The position numbers and the translations under genes are program-made. From a virus: 39,943 nucleotides of DNA. Numbering within the stretch: position 1 is the first letter of the stretch; every line of letters begins with the position of its first letter. The stretch is from the IMG/VR virus record IMGVR_UViG_3300048793_000066, positions 1 to 39,943 of that record; one strand, given 5' to 3'. The notes beneath the pieces are model-generated. The model ran no database searches, was not told where the DNA came from, and worked only from the letters and a program-made list of their open reading frames with translations. Below, in pieces: positions 12,045 to 22,559 of the stretch.

Positions 12045-15000
12045 CTACGGGGAATCTGCATCTATGACGAGCTGATTCAACGTAATCCCGTTCGCGTAAC
12101 CTCCAGCGGTGTTGAAACTGCCGACTATCCAATTTACCGCCACGGCGGTGGTGGGCAAGTTCGTGGTGATGGTTGCAACGAGGACGTCGTTTATGTAGAA
12201 CGTGAGTGTCGCGGTCCCATCGTTGAAAATTATGGTAAACCTTTGCGGAGAGTTCGAGGTAGGGACAACACCACTCGATACGACAGTTTGCGTTGTGCCA
12301 TCCTTCGTGACGCATTGCCAAGACGTGTCGCCTGCGAACGTTGAGTAACGAAAGGCCGCGTAATTTCCCGCCGGATTGTCCGAGCCAAGCATCGTCGCGA
12401 AGGTTTGATCCGAAATCCCAAACCATGCACGTTCAGTTAATAAATAGTTCAGCCAACCGATACACCAAAACGTGATGTTGGTGCCGGTTAGGTAATTCTT
12501 CGTCGAGCTGCTAAATCCGAAATTCGCGTTGGCGCTCCCCCCGGTTACGTTGACTCCGGGCCCCCCCTGTGATTGAAAATTTCTCGGTTGAACGAAGTCG
12601 CCAGTAGCGGTAGGCGCAGATTCACCCGACATCTGAAATGTAGTCGTAGTGCCATCGCCACGCGCTACCGTTTCTCGCCGGAAGACTTTCCCGCCTCCGC
12701 CGCTTCCGCCAGTCGCGCCAGTCGCCCCTGTGGCACCAGTCGCACCAGCGGGTCCTGTCGCGCCTGCGGATCCGGTTGCTCCCGTCGAGCCCGTGGCGCC
12801 GGTTGACCCGGCTGCTCCCGTTGAGCCCGTTGCTCCCGTGGCGCCGATCGGTCCCGCGGCGCCGACGGTCGGAATCGATGACGCCTTCAGGAAGTCGTAT
12901 CCGGTCTCGAAGAACACGACGCGCGTTCCGAGCGGATGATCGGCTGGCACGGTGTCGAAAATTCCGCGCATGACATTGGCGATCGTGATCGTGCCGTCGG
13001 TATTGACCGTGACGTTTTCCCACGCGCACAGCTCCCCTGTATCCGCGAACATCAGAATCAGGGAACCATTCGCGAGACCGGAGGCGTTCGTCCCGACGAG
13101 CGCAGCGAGGTCTCGTGCGCCGGTTGCCGAAAGAATAAATCCCGTGGCGTCGGTCGCCGCGGTGTTGACCGGATAGTCCGCTGCGAGCAAGCCCGACGGC
13201 ATGAACCCGTCAACCGTGTCATAGGAGACGTAAGAGCTTCCGCCCGCCTCGTCCGCGAATTTCTCGAAGCCCTTGCTGATGGCGTCCCCGCGCACACACC
13301 CCACGGTGATGCGCTCGTCCTCGGATTCCTGAAAAGCGAACGGGCTTTCCATCGCGAGCTGGTAGTCGGGGAGTGCCGGCGCCGCGTTAGGGTTCACCCA
13401 TCCGGATACCGGCGGAGCGCCGAACGCGGTCTCGTTGATGCCGAAAATATCCTCCACGGCATCGATGGTGATCTTTCCGTCGACGAGCTCGCCGTAGCCG
13501 ATGCGCGTGATTCTGAAAATCTGGTCGGTGATTTCGAGTGGAGCCCAAGTGAATTTGAACAGTCCGCCTACGCGCCACTGCCATGCTGCACGGTTCGTGA
13601 TGATTTTGATTTTGCAGAGCGGGTACGTGAACATCTTCAGGACCCGCGTCGCTATGAGTGACGCAGTCGCCTCCTGCGAAATCCCCATGAACGCGATGGT
13701 CTGCGGGCGCACCTGCCCGGTGATCGCGATGTTCGCCGGATCGTACGCTCTTACCAGGCGGCTATTAAAATTGTTGGCCCTCGAACAGAACGTGATCCCC
13801 ACCAGGTTTGTCGTTTCCGGCCAGGAGATGCGCGAGAAATCCGGCGTCGCGAGGACGTTGTCTACCGTCAAAACCGGAAGCGTGGTCGGGTCGTAATCGG
13901 CGCGCGAAAGTTTCAGCGTCCAGAGTCCGGTCGCCGGGTCGGTGTAGAGCACACCGTCGACGTGGCGAAGGATTTCGCCGATGAGATTGTCGGCGCTCGC
14001 CTGCGAGTCGAACTGCATCGAGAGACCGAGACCCTCGGTCGCGAGGGTCGTCGCGACCGCCTGAAAGTTCGCGATATCGATACGCGCCGCGGGGATCCCC
14101 AGACCGAAGTCGATATCCGTGAGCAGGTCGTAGATCATGTCAGCCGCGTTCGCATCGCCGTTGATGTTCGCGATCGAAGAGCCCTGACCGAGCGGGTCCG
14201 GGCAACGCCGCACGATGAATGCCAGCGGCTTTATATAATTCGAGACTCCGAGGTAGAGCTGCTCGAACACTGCGTAGCAGAGCTTCGGATAAGCCGGTGC
14301 AATGTGCGAGTGAAGAGTCACGATCACGAACCGATCGCCGACCGAGAACGGCGTGCTCCCGGTAGTAACCGTGAAATTGACTTGCGCCGCCGAAAACGCG
14401 TTGTCCGCGAAGCACCCCTTGGAGCCGTCGCCGTTTGCGATGGATGCCTGGATTGTCCCGGAGATCGAGCCATGGACGGCGAACTGCATCTTGAGGTAGG
14501 TCGAATGCGCGATGTTATTGTCGACCCCGGTCGCCGTGATCGTGATCGTTTCGTTCAGCGCGGAGCTTCCGCCGGACTCTCCGGTGATCGTTCCGTTCCC
14601 CACGCCGGAATAGGTGTAGCCAATGCCACTCTGGTCGAGCACTACGCGACCTTGCTTCGCACTCAAATAATCGTTTGGCTGCTGTCCGGGAACCCCGCGG
14701 TAGAAATCGATGGTCCCGACAATGCCTCCGCCACCACCAGCGGCTTTGATCCCGCCGAACAAATTCGGCGAATTCGCCGCGAGCTTGATGTAGTTCTCGG
14801 AACCGTTTCCGTTCAGGATCGTCGTCGGGGCGTAAGCGATGTCCTTCGCGTCCGCCTCGATCGCGATGAGCTCGTCGACCGTGCCCTGGCAGAGAGCGAA
14901 CTGACAGCCGAGAAAGTACTGGAAGCCTGTCGACTGCGCCGTGCCAAAAGAGAAAATCACGGCGAGCGCCGACGGCCTAATCGGTTTGACATATAGGTCG

Positions 15001-15224
15001 CCCCACCAGATCGTGTTCCCTCCGGCGATTTTCACCGTCCCATAGACTACGGGGATCGCGCGCCCCTCCTGCGCGGTTGGGACATTGAAATCCCCGAGCG
15101 CACTCGGCTGCGGACCCTGAGGATGCGGGGTCAACAGAGCGGTTACGATTGTGAAAACAACCATCGCGAGCAAAAGCCAGAAAATGGTGTCACCACCTTT
15201 CGAGCGCCTAGCCGATGCTGGCAC
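12045..15224 (-). CDS. J-like tail tip / host-attachment protein
   Basis: A 1059-residue central tail-tip protein. Residues about 12-33 are a hydrophobic segment ([19 protein letters not shown]), followed by the conserved J start [31 protein letters not shown]. The middle (about 360-640) carries tail-hub features ([37 protein letters not shown]). Residues about 786-840 are collagen-like GAT/GST/GPA triplets that should trimerise, and the last 210 residues form a beta-sandwich domain resembling lectin/LamG folds, probably the receptor binder. It overlaps the upstream gene by 17 bases. Confidence 0.88.
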   Translation of the reverse strand: MPASARRSKGGDTIFWLLLAMVVFTIVTALLTPHPQGPQPSALGDFNVPTAQEGRAIPVVYGTVKIAGGNTIWWGDLYVKPIRPSALAVIFSFGTAQSTGFQYFLGCQFALCQGTVDELIAIEADAKDIAYAPTTILNGNGSENYIKLAANSPNLFGGIKAAGGGGGIVGTIDFYRGVPGQQPNDYLSAKQGRVVLDQSGIGYTYSGVGNGTITGESGGSSALNETITITATGVDNNIAHSTYLKMQFAVHGSISGTIQASIANGDGSKGCFADNAFSAAQVNFTVTTGSTPFSVGDRFVIVTLHSHIAPAYPKLCYAVFEQLYLGVSNYIKPLAFIVRRCPDPLGQGSSIANINGDANAADMIYDLLTDIDFGLGIPAARIDIANFQAVATTLATEGLGLSMQFDSQASADNLIGEILRHVDGVLYTDPATGLWTLKLSRADYDPTTLPVLTVDNVLATPDFSRISWPETTNLVGITFCSRANNFNSRLVRAYDPANIAITGQVRPQTIAFMGISQEATASLIATRVLKMFTYPLCKIKIITNRAAWQWRVGGLFKFTWAPLEITDQIFRITRIGYGELVDGKITIDAVEDIFGINETAFGAPPVSGWVNPNAAPALPDYQLAMESPFAFQESEDERITVGCVRGDAISKGFEKFADEAGGSSYVSYDTVDGFMPSGLLAADYPVNTAATDATGFILSATGARDLAALVGTNASGLANGSLILMFADTGELCAWENVTVNTDGTITIANVMRGIFDTVPADHPLGTRVVFFETGYDFLKASSIPTVGAAGPIGATGATGSTGAAGSTGATGSTGATGSAGATGPAGATGATGATGATGGSGGGGKVFRRETVARGDGTTTTFQMSGESAPTATGDFVQPRNFQSQGGPGVNVTGGSANANFGFSSSTKNYLTGTNITFWCIGWLNYLLTERAWFGISDQTFATMLGSDNPAGNYAAFRYSTFAGDTSWQCVTKDGTTQTVVSSGVVPTSNSPQRFTIIFNDGTATLTFYINDVLVATITTNLPTTAVAVNWIVGSFNTAGGYANGITLNQLVIDADSP
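12694..12866 (-). repeat. Collagen-like Gly-X-Y coding repeat
   Basis: On the coding strand, 9-base units such as GGT/GCG-ACT-GGC encode G-A-T, G-S-T, G-S-A and G-P-A triplets (about 18 in a row, ending in SGGGG). They lie between the hub part and the C-terminal receptor-type domain of the tail-tip protein. Such repeats in phage tail proteins form triple-helix stalks and change length easily. Confidence 0.85.
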
Positions 15225-16005
15225 TCCCGTCGAATGGATTTATTTCAGGGATCAAATCAAATCCTAGAAAATTGAACGTGTTCTTGTACGCGGAGCACGC
15301 GGCGAACGTGAGCTGACACCCGGCGATGCCGAGCACCGAATCTCCGACGTCCAGATCCGGGATGGCCGACAGCAACGTGACGCTCGTCCCGGTGTGCGCC
15401 ACGACCATTCGCACCTCATCGCCGAAGCGGAGATAGCCGCCGGTCAATGAATCCGGGAGCGCTCCGAAGCCGGTCACTGTCAGCACTGAGCCCGTCGAGT
15501 CGATCGTCGCGATCGTGCCCGGGTAGGTGTGATCGATAAGGTTCACCGTGCATCCCGCGTCGCCAAAAATGTGCGAGCAGGGAGACTGGTAGAGCTGCAC
15601 AGGAATTTTTCGCTGCAGCAAGTACTGATCCGAATTGCAGGTGAGCTCGCACTGGTCGGTGAATCGCGCCGACGCCACGGTGCCGGTGAAAAGGACGACT
15701 GTCTCCGTGTCCGAATAGTGCGAGGCGTAAACCGTGATCGCGATCGGCGACGATGGCAGGTACGGAAGAAAAAGCTGCGCGAGAGGATGATCTTTCTGGA
15801 TGAATATTTTCATCTGCCCGGAAACGACTTCGTTCGACTGCTCCGACTCGCTGCGCGAAATCGTCGAGGGAACAAACGTGTTTCCGAGATAGGTGATCGG
15901 CTTGTCGGCGCTCGTCAGTCCGAAGGAAATCCCCGTACCTTGAAACAGGTACAGCTCGTAAGGCTGCGCGCCCGCGCCGATTTGCTCCAGTGCGTCGTAG
16001 CTCAT
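15208..16005 (-). CDS. DUF2163 / BR0599-family baseplate protein
   Basis: A 265-residue tail protein. The start [21 protein letters not shown] overlaps the previous stop (ATGA at 16002-16005). The C-terminal half has [25 protein letters not shown] and [33 protein letters not shown], which match the Cys-paired ending of the DUF2163 / BR0599 proteins that lie next to J-like genes in many siphoviruses and gene transfer agents. It is expected in the tail-tip complex. A longer frame upstream lies out of phase in the neighbouring gene and is not real. Confidence 0.85.
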   Translation of the reverse strand: MSYDALEQIGAGAQPYELYLFQGTGISFGLTSADKPITYLGNTFVPSTISRSESEQSNEVVSGQMKIFIQKDHPLAQLFLPYLPSSPIAITVYASHYSDTETVVLFTGTVASARFTDQCELTCNSDQYLLQRKIPVQLYQSPCSHIFGDAGCTVNLIDHTYPGTIATIDSTGSVLTVTGFGALPDSLTGGYLRFGDEVRMVVAHTGTSVTLLSAIPDLDVGDSVLGIAGCQLTFAACSAYKNTFNFLGFDLIPEINPFDGSASIG

Positions 16006-17720
16006 GCCGGCAACTCCCGGGGAACTTCCTCGAGCGAAAGATTTGCCTGCGCGAGGTCCGCGCTCATCCATTCGATTTCCGTGCGGTCGGAACCAAGCCG
16101 CGCGAGCGTGAGGAAAGAAACCATCGACTGCGCCGCGGGGAACGCCTTTCCCGTGGGAGAGTCGAGTACCAGGCTCTCGGTGCCGTCGCCGTTGTCCGTG
16201 GACGCGGTGATTTTCCTGTACACGTTTCCCGTGCCGTTCGTTGGAATAAAAGCGATGAACCGGCGCGCCGGGTTCGGAAAGAAAAACCGCGAATAGAACT
16301 CTGACTTGATGACGATGCCCGTGTCGCTCGCGCCGACGTCCACGGCGAGGACCAGATCCTGGTCCCATGACGGAAGCCAGAACGAATTGAGCTGGCCGAA
16401 TCGCCGGAGAATGAAAGCGCGAAACGTCGTGACTGCCGGGTGCCCGTTGAGGAACCACGGGAACTCCTGTCCCACGATGGCGCTTCCGCCCTTGTCCACG
16501 ACCGTGATCGGACCGATCTTCGGATCGATGGTTACCATCGACCGCTTGTAGGTGCGGTTGAGCGTATCCTTCCAATTTGGCGAGATTTCGAGAACGTCGA
16601 TGCTCTTGTATTGCGTGGGCGAGACGGACGGCGCCGGAGCTGTCTGCAGGGCTTCCCCGATGAACTGCAGGTCGATTTGGTCGATCTCGCTCGTGAAGCG
16701 GCGCACCTCGACAGAGTCGGGGATTCTGGCGAGGAACACGGGCATTACCAGAGTTGCCGGCGAGCCCTTCCAGTTGAGCTGCGTCGGCGAGGACACCGTG
16801 ACCGCGCCAGAGGCGACGCTTACAACCGAGAGCGCCTCGAAGACGAACTCGCTCTGCCAAATGCAGCACAGCCCTCCCGCGGCGAACTGACGGTCAACCG
16901 TATTGCATGGGATGACAAACGACCCTGCAGGCGTGTCAGAGGCCATTGCCGAGGCGTCCGGCCACCAAGGAACGCCAAACGGCTGGTTTTGCCACCCCCA
17001 CACCAAAGATTCCATTCCAGCCGCGTCACGGGCATTCAGGGCGCTTGCGCGGAGCCGTAGCGCGCGGCGAGGGAACTGGCGAAGTCCACGTCGCTGCTCG
17101 TTATCTGAGTACGCTTTCATCACATCCGTGAGGTATTCGATCGTCTCGGCCATTCCCTCGTCCCAGTCCGGAGCTGCGGAGAAAAGCGCGATGCGCGAGC
17201 CCGTGACCCCCAAGTTCGCGCCGAGAATGCCGGACAGGAAAGCGAACGCGACAAGTTGGTTGATGGTGACATCGCCGGAGCCTGGGAGCGTCGCCTGGTA
17301 GACGCGGGAACCCTGCGCGGCATAGATGAGCGGCTCGCCGTACGGGTCCGTGATGACGATCCCGCCCGATCCGGATATGGCGATCGATACGAGCTTCTGG
17401 TCCGTGTCGCGGAACGTGTTCCACACTTCCACGGGGAACTGCGTGGCGGTCAGCACATAGCCGAGAGCCTTGAGACTCGGGAGAGTGATTACGCGTTCGA
17501 ATAGCAGCCCTCCGAATGTGTCGACGATGACTCCGGTCTTTGCGGTGTGCGAGATGGAGACCGCCGGCTGTGGCGTTCCCTGATTGCCAGCGAGCGGAAG
17601 TTTCCCCGTGCTGGCCGAGAGAGCGGTGATCGCAATCATCCCCGCGACGTCCGTCGATATTCCTTTCGGGCTCACGCGGCCCGGGCCGAGACCCTCCAGA
17701 TATCCAGCGAAGTCCGCCAT
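16002..17720 (-). CDS. Tail structural protein
   Basis: A 572-residue protein beginning MADFAGYLEGLGPGRVSPKGISTDVAGMIAIT. It is beta-rich with long Ser/Thr/Val stretches and a WQNQPFGVPWWPD motif near residue 230; a second motif, HPAVTTFRAFILRRFGQLNSFWLPSWDQDL, is at about 425-455. The order after the tape measure and before the DUF2163 and J genes is that of distal-tail proteins. It starts in a TAATG overlap with the gene at 17720-18709. I cannot name a family; virion membership is inferred from position. Confidence 0.75.
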   Translation of the reverse strand: MADFAGYLEGLGPGRVSPKGISTDVAGMIAITALSASTGKLPLAGNQGTPQPAVSISHTAKTGVIVDTFGGLLFERVITLPSLKALGYVLTATQFPVEVWNTFRDTDQKLVSIAISGSGGIVITDPYGEPLIYAAQGSRVYQATLPGSGDVTINQLVAFAFLSGILGANLGVTGSRIALFSAAPDWDEGMAETIEYLTDVMKAYSDNEQRRGLRQFPRRALRLRASALNARDAAGMESLVWGWQNQPFGVPWWPDASAMASDTPAGSFVIPCNTVDRQFAAGGLCCIWQSEFVFEALSVVSVASGAVTVSSPTQLNWKGSPATLVMPVFLARIPDSVEVRRFTSEIDQIDLQFIGEALQTAPAPSVSPTQYKSIDVLEISPNWKDTLNRTYKRSMVTIDPKIGPITVVDKGGSAIVGQEFPWFLNGHPAVTTFRAFILRRFGQLNSFWLPSWDQDLVLAVDVGASDTGIVIKSEFYSRFFFPNPARRFIAFIPTNGTGNVYRKITASTDNGDGTESLVLDSPTGKAFPAAQSMVSFLTLARLGSDRTEIEWMSADLAQANLSLEEVPRELPA

Positions 17721-18709
17721 TACACGACCTTCAGCACGGCGAAATTGGGGAACATTTTGTAAGTGTCGGCGCCAATCGCGTACTCGCTCGCGTTCGAAAA
17801 TCCGTTCCCTACCCCGTTCGAGGCGAAAACCATCGGAAGGCTTCCGAGCAGCGAGTAGCCGGTCGAGCTGCCGTCGCGATTCACCCAGAGCAGAACGGGG
17901 AGAAGATTCGCGCGACTGTCTTGTACGCTGGTCTGGACGTTAAGGAATTCACTGGTCCCACTTGAGAGTGCGTAGACCGGGATGGTGGGACCTTGACTCT
18001 CCATTCCTAAGGAACTCGCGCCGGGCTTTCCTGTATAGCCCTGGGTCGGGCCCGCGGCGGGGCCGATGCTAATCCACTTCGAGATGAAGGAATCCACGTC
18101 GGCACGCACGAACGTGCTCGGCAAACTGAATTTGTCCTGGAAGTTCCCGGGACACAGCGAGGTCGTCGTATAACCGGGACGGCTCCCTCCCGGATTCGTC
18201 GTGCTCCTCCAACCGCTCGATGAACCGAAGAAGTAAGCCCCTCCGGTGAAGCTGCCTGCTTTGTTGAGCGACAGACCCCATCCGACGAAGGTGAAAAATC
18301 CCGGAGTCACCTCGACGACCACGACCACGTTGTCATGCCCTGAATCGGTCATGAAATAGTAATTCGCAAACGGGCCCACCGACGTGAACGCGCTCGATCC
18401 AACCGGATAGGTTGCGCCACTTCCGACCGGCGCTCCCGTGGTCTGATTGTTCCACGGCTGGCCAGAAGAAAATCCGGTGCCGAGGTAGACGTCGATGCCG
18501 TAGCTCGTGTCGCCGACGTTCTGCTGGAAAGCCCTCTCATTTTCGCGCGCCCGGAGATGGACGTAGTTCCCGCTTTTGTGCAGATGCGCGCGCCATCCGA
18601 AGCCTTCCGCCTGACTCATGTCCTCGGTCCAGCCATTCGCGACGAGGAACGTGACAAGCTGCTGGACGAGGTCGGTCGAGGTCGTCGCGGATCCGTTGGA
18701 ATACGCCAT
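17720..18709 (-). CDS. Tail structural protein with GWT-type N-terminus
   Basis: A 329-residue protein. The N-terminus SNGSATTSTDLVQQLVTFLVANGWTEDM matches the 'AT..xDLLxxLxxFLxxxGWT' start I know from tail proteins, and resembles the N-terminus of the neighbour at 18721-19896 (ATDYADLLNQLDTFLTGKGM), so the two may be distant paralogues. The rest is Gly/Ser-rich beta structure with many Tyr and Trp residues, as in tail-tip decoration proteins. Structural role inferred. Confidence 0.75.
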   Translation of the reverse strand: MAYSNGSATTSTDLVQQLVTFLVANGWTEDMSQAEGFGWRAHLHKSGNYVHLRARENERAFQQNVGDTSYGIDVYLGTGFSSGQPWNNQTTGAPVGSGATYPVGSSAFTSVGPFANYYFMTDSGHDNVVVVVEVTPGFFTFVGWGLSLNKAGSFTGGAYFFGSSSGWRSTTNPGGSRPGYTTTSLCPGNFQDKFSLPSTFVRADVDSFISKWISIGPAAGPTQGYTGKPGASSLGMESQGPTIPVYALSSGTSEFLNVQTSVQDSRANLLPVLLWVNRDGSSTGYSLLGSLPMVFASNGVGNGFSNASEYAIGADTYKMFPNFAVLKVV

Positions 18710-18720
18710 TGACTTCTCCT

Positions 18721-19896
18721 CTAGCTCAATCGGACCGCGAAGAAATCCGACTTAGTGTTGCGAAACACGTTCTGGACGACGAGGTGCGGGATGCCCGCAA
18801 CGGTGACGGTGTTTTCCACGCTCTGCGAAAATCCCGTGACCGCCTTCACACCCTCAAGTTCCCCGTAGACATTCGGCGTCTCGTCGCACAGCACGACGGG
18901 CAGGAGTGAGTATCCGCCGTCGAGATCCGGCCTCCAGTCCCAGCTCGATGGAACGACCCATCCGTAAGGCCAAATTCCTCCGGTAGAGGTGCTGGTGTTG
19001 ATGGACGAGAATCCGCGCCACACTCCTGACACCAGGCGCAGCAGAAGGACGGCTTCGGAATCCGAAGTCAGCCCTCCAGTCCTTCCGATCGGGAACGCGG
19101 CCATCTCGGCTCCGGTGTAGCTCCATCGCCAGTTGGTGCTCGTTGATGCGGGCTCGCTTCCCAGAAATGCCAAACTTCCACCCACGACCAGCGGATAAGG
19201 GAATGCCCCCGGAGCCATGTAGGAAGCCATCAAACCGAGATAGCAACTGGTGTACACCGTGGAAACCTTCGCGATGACGATCACGCGGCGGCCGTTCGCG
19301 ATGAACCAAAACGGGATCGTCGAGTTCCATAGCGGGAGCACGGGAGATGGAACTGACTGCCCTGAACCGCCGACGTATCCCGCCTGCATGTTGAACGCGA
19401 GCGCGGAATCGAACGCGGTGAAGCCTCCCAGCCTCCAGTTGTAATAATCGGCGCCCACGTCCGAGAAAACGCTCGCGCCGACGATGATTTGGTCGAGACC
19501 GCCGTTGCCGGGAGCCTGCCAGATCATCTCCACGCCCGATGTCCGCCGGAGTGAAGTCCATTTTGACGTGACCGCAAAAGTGAAGGCATCGGTAGCAACG
19601 AACGCGGTCAAGCCGGCAGTGATCGTCAGATTTGCCTTCGTGGAAGTGAATGGCGTGCCCACCACGCCCGTTCCGAGGGACCCGGAGACCGACCCCACCA
19701 CGCCGAACGCCGTGGCGCTTGTGAACGTCACTGTGATCGTTTCCACTACACTTGCCGAGCCGCCCTGCGCGTCAATCGTCCCGTTCCCAGTTCCAACGAA
19801 CGATGGCGTCAGCGCCATGCCCTTCCCAGTGAGAAACGTATCGAGCTGGTTTAGCAAGTCGGCATAATCGGTCGCCGACCCGATTAGTACGCTCAC
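18721..19896 (-). CDS. Tail structural protein, paralogue of neighbour
   Basis: A 391-residue protein starting at a GTG that overlaps the tape-measure stop (GTGA at 19893-19896). The N-terminus shares 'ATDxxDLLxQLdTFLT' with the next gene, but it carries an inserted 70-residue domain rich in Thr and Val (ITVTFTSATAFGVVGSVSGSLGTGVVGTPF) of Ig-like character. The C-terminal part resembles the neighbour again in its SxxSWDW-rich pattern. Immediately downstream of the tape measure is the usual place for distal tail proteins. Confidence 0.75.
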   Translation of the reverse strand: MSVLIGSATDYADLLNQLDTFLTGKGMALTPSFVGTGNGTIDAQGGSASVVETITVTFTSATAFGVVGSVSGSLGTGVVGTPFTSTKANLTITAGLTAFVATDAFTFAVTSKWTSLRRTSGVEMIWQAPGNGGLDQIIVGASVFSDVGADYYNWRLGGFTAFDSALAFNMQAGYVGGSGQSVPSPVLPLWNSTIPFWFIANGRRVIVIAKVSTVYTSCYLGLMASYMAPGAFPYPLVVGGSLAFLGSEPASTSTNWRWSYTGAEMAAFPIGRTGGLTSDSEAVLLLRLVSGVWRGFSSINTSTSTGGIWPYGWVVPSSWDWRPDLDGGYSLLPVVLCDETPNVYGELEGVKAVTGFSQSVENTVTVAGIPHLVVQNVFRNTKSDFFAVRLS

Positions 19897-22559
19897 GTCT
19901 GGCTCCTTCCCAGTGCTTTGCCCGCAGCCTTCGGATTATTTGTCAAATGCTGAAGGATGATCCTGCCGGCGTCCTTCGAACTGAGGTGATGCAGAATCAG
20001 CCCTTGGTCGAGCCCAATGCCGAGATTGATGCTCGATGACGAACCGCTACCCCCGTCGGGAGCGACCAGTCCGCCATCCGCGAATTTCGGGAGCGAACGG
20101 TTTATCTCTCCGATCGATAACGGCTGCATTCCGCGATTGATCGCCTCGAGGTTGTGCGCGCCGATCGCGCTGACCGCCGATGCCTTCACTACAAACTCTC
20201 CCGCCGAGAGCCGTGCGGGGATAGAGTCCGCAGTCGGACCGCCAGTCCCCTTGATGAGACCGCCGCCGGCGAGCCCGACGCCGGGAACTAGTCCCCCACC
20301 AGAAAAGCCCACGGCGGCAAGTAGTTTTTTGACCGCGAGCTCAACGAGCATCTGCACGATCACTTTTTCGATGGAGCCGACGATGCTGGCGGCCAGATTT
20401 TCAAACGAACGCGCCACAGTCTGCGTGCCGCGGCCGACGGTCTCGAAAAAATTCGTGAAACTGTTGGTCAGTCCACTGTCCACTGACTCTCTGAGTTTTT
20501 TAATGTTCTGCCCGGTCACATCGATGTTGGTCTTCTGAGTATCCACATTCTTAGCGGCTCCTGCCGCTGCAGCTTTGTCGGCATCGGATCCCGTGACCTC
20601 GGCCCTCGCCGAAAGTTGCTGGGCAATTTGCTGAAGGATGACCAGTCGGTCCTGCTCGATTTTCTTAATATCCCGTTCGCCCTTCGCCTCAAAAATCTGC
20701 CCGTCCTTGACCCGATTGAGCACTTCGTCGCGCTTGTCGGAATTCTCCTGCAGCGCATCCTGCTCGGATTTTTGCTGTTGCTCGAACGCCAGCGTCTGAA
20801 GACGCGTGTCCGTGAGCTTCTGAACTTCAGCCGCGGATGTACCAGAGGACGCCAGCGCGCGCGGATCCTGCATTTCCTTGCCTTCGGCGATGATCTTCTG
20901 GCGCGCGGCTTCGAAGGTTTTTCCCTGCGCGACGAGCAACTCGTTCTCGAACGTCAGGCGCTTTTTTTGAAGTTCGTCCACCGCTTTGGACTGCTCCATG
21001 TTGAGCGCGGTAATTTTCGTCGAGGCGGCGATCTCGCTCTCCTGCAGCTTGGTCTGGAGGTCCATCACTTTCGTGAGAGCCTCGATCTTGGCCGCGTTCT
21101 GTTTGTCCTTGTCCTTGTCGGTCGTCGCGTGCCTGGCCGCAACGGCGGCTTTTTCAGCCGCGTCGATCTGGGCGGTGATTTCGCGCTGCGTGATTCGGGA
21201 CTCCTCGGCGGCGTCCGTTGTCACTTCGGCCCTGCGGTGGTCGAAATATTCCTGGAGCGAGATTTCGCCCTGGTCGTACTTCTCTTTCTCGATTTCCTCG
21301 GTTTGCTTCGCGTTCGCGCGGACGAGCGCGAGCTCGTCCTGCAGGTATTTCTCGAACTGAGAAGCCGCCGCTTTCTGCGCCGTATCGGACGTCGCCTTCA
21401 CGGGCAGACTTCCCGATCCCTCTTTGCCGGCGGATCGTTTCGGCGGAGTTGGATTCGACGCGCCGCCGAAAATATCCAGGTTCGCTTTGTCGTTCTCGTC
21501 CTTGAACTGTTTCTCGATAGCCCCGATTTGCGCCGCGAAATCCTTGCCGGCGTTCGTCAGACCAAGCTCCTTCATTTTCGCAAAAGCGCCGGTTATGTTT
21601 CCGGTGAGCGCTTCCCCGAGGACGATTGCCGAACCCTTCATGTGGGAAATCGCGAAGTCCCAGGCGGTCTCCATGATCGCGATGGACTCCGCGACTCTCT
21701 GCCCGGTCGTGACGAGTCCGTAGGCCACTTTTTCAACGAGCGACCCGACTCCCTCGCCGAGCGCTTTAAACCCGCCGCCGGCTCCGCCGTTGATGACTTG
21801 AACGATCGCGCTCGATACGTCCGTGATCGCGGGAATCAGTCCGACCTCGAATTGCGTCGCGGCGCCCTCGGCCTCGGACTTGAGGTCCTCCATCGATTCC
21901 TTCATCGTGAGCATCGATTGGGCGGTCTGATTGTCGAGCAGGATGCCCATCTTCCGAGCCTCGGCCTCCACCTCGGCGAACCCTGAGCCCGCGAGCTGCT
22001 GCAAAACTGGAAGCGCTGCCGCGCCGCCACGTCCGAGCAATTGCTGCGCAAGCGCCGCTCGATTCGTTCCTTCCGCCATTCCTCCGAGGCGGTCGGTGAC
22101 GAGTTTTATTTTCTGGTCGGTGTTCAGTCCAACAAAATCCTTCGCGGAAATTCCGAGCTGCTTAAATGCCGCGACGGTTTGAATATTGCCGGTCTGAAAG
22201 TTGAGAATCGATCGCGAGAGGCGGACGAAACTCTTGTCGACCACTTCGGCGTCGACCCCGAGATCTCCGGCTGCCTTGTGGAACACGCCAATGGTCTGGG
22301 CGGACGCGCCCGTGATCTGCGCGGTGCGCGCTACTTGCGTGCCGGCATCGAAGACGCTCTTTGCGAATGCCGCAACGCTATAGGCGACGGCGCTGAAAGC
22401 AATGCCCTTCAGCGCTGTCGAGAGATTAAGGGAACTGGCTGTCGTCGCCACTTCCTGCGTCTTGAGATTTTTGAGCTGAGAGCCGAGTTCCTTGATTGCA
22501 GCGGCCACCCCAGCATCTTCAGCGGTTAGCTTGACCTTTATCTCTGGCGCGTCAACCAT
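19893..22559 (-). CDS. Tail tape measure protein (lambda H-like)
   Basis: An 888-residue tape measure that sets tail length and may help eject DNA. Residues 1-60 include an N-terminal helix and a hydrophobic patch (GIAFSAVAYSVAAFA). Residues about 380-690 are a charged, helical, coiled-coil rich region. Residues about 715-830 hold the SFENLAASIVGSIEKVIVQMLVELAVKKLLAAVGF hydrophobic helix and the Gly-rich GLVPGVGLAGGGLIKGTGGPTADSIPARLSAGEFVVKASAV ending, which is typical of lambda-type tape measures. It abuts the GT frame directly (TGAATG). Confidence 0.95.
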   Translation of the reverse strand: MVDAPEIKVKLTAEDAGVAAAIKELGSQLKNLKTQEVATTASSLNLSTALKGIAFSAVAYSVAAFAKSVFDAGTQVARTAQITGASAQTIGVFHKAAGDLGVDAEVVDKSFVRLSRSILNFQTGNIQTVAAFKQLGISAKDFVGLNTDQKIKLVTDRLGGMAEGTNRAALAQQLLGRGGAAALPVLQQLAGSGFAEVEAEARKMGILLDNQTAQSMLTMKESMEDLKSEAEGAATQFEVGLIPAITDVSSAIVQVINGGAGGGFKALGEGVGSLVEKVAYGLVTTGQRVAESIAIMETAWDFAISHMKGSAIVLGEALTGNITGAFAKMKELGLTNAGKDFAAQIGAIEKQFKDENDKANLDIFGGASNPTPPKRSAGKEGSGSLPVKATSDTAQKAAASQFEKYLQDELALVRANAKQTEEIEKEKYDQGEISLQEYFDHRRAEVTTDAAEESRITQREITAQIDAAEKAAVAARHATTDKDKDKQNAAKIEALTKVMDLQTKLQESEIAASTKITALNMEQSKAVDELQKKRLTFENELLVAQGKTFEAARQKIIAEGKEMQDPRALASSGTSAAEVQKLTDTRLQTLAFEQQQKSEQDALQENSDKRDEVLNRVKDGQIFEAKGERDIKKIEQDRLVILQQIAQQLSARAEVTGSDADKAAAAGAAKNVDTQKTNIDVTGQNIKKLRESVDSGLTNSFTNFFETVGRGTQTVARSFENLAASIVGSIEKVIVQMLVELAVKKLLAAVGFSGGGLVPGVGLAGGGLIKGTGGPTADSIPARLSAGEFVVKASAVSAIGAHNLEAINRGMQPLSIGEINRSLPKFADGGLVAPDGGSGSSSSINLGIGLDQGLILHHLSSKDAGRIILQHLTNNPKAAGKALGRSQT

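Noticed and set aside
15208-16869. 553-residue version of the DUF2163 gene
   Set aside because: The first 288 residues lie antiphase in the neighbouring tail gene and are Arg-rich shadow; the ATGA start at 16005 fits family length.
20616-21986. Long rightward open frame (456 codons) opposite the tape measure
   Set aside because: It is the antisense shadow of a clear tape-measure gene, has no ribosome site and shows Arg/Leu-rich low-quality composition. The same applies to the long rightward frames at 5642-6814, 27572-28720 and 31490-32557.
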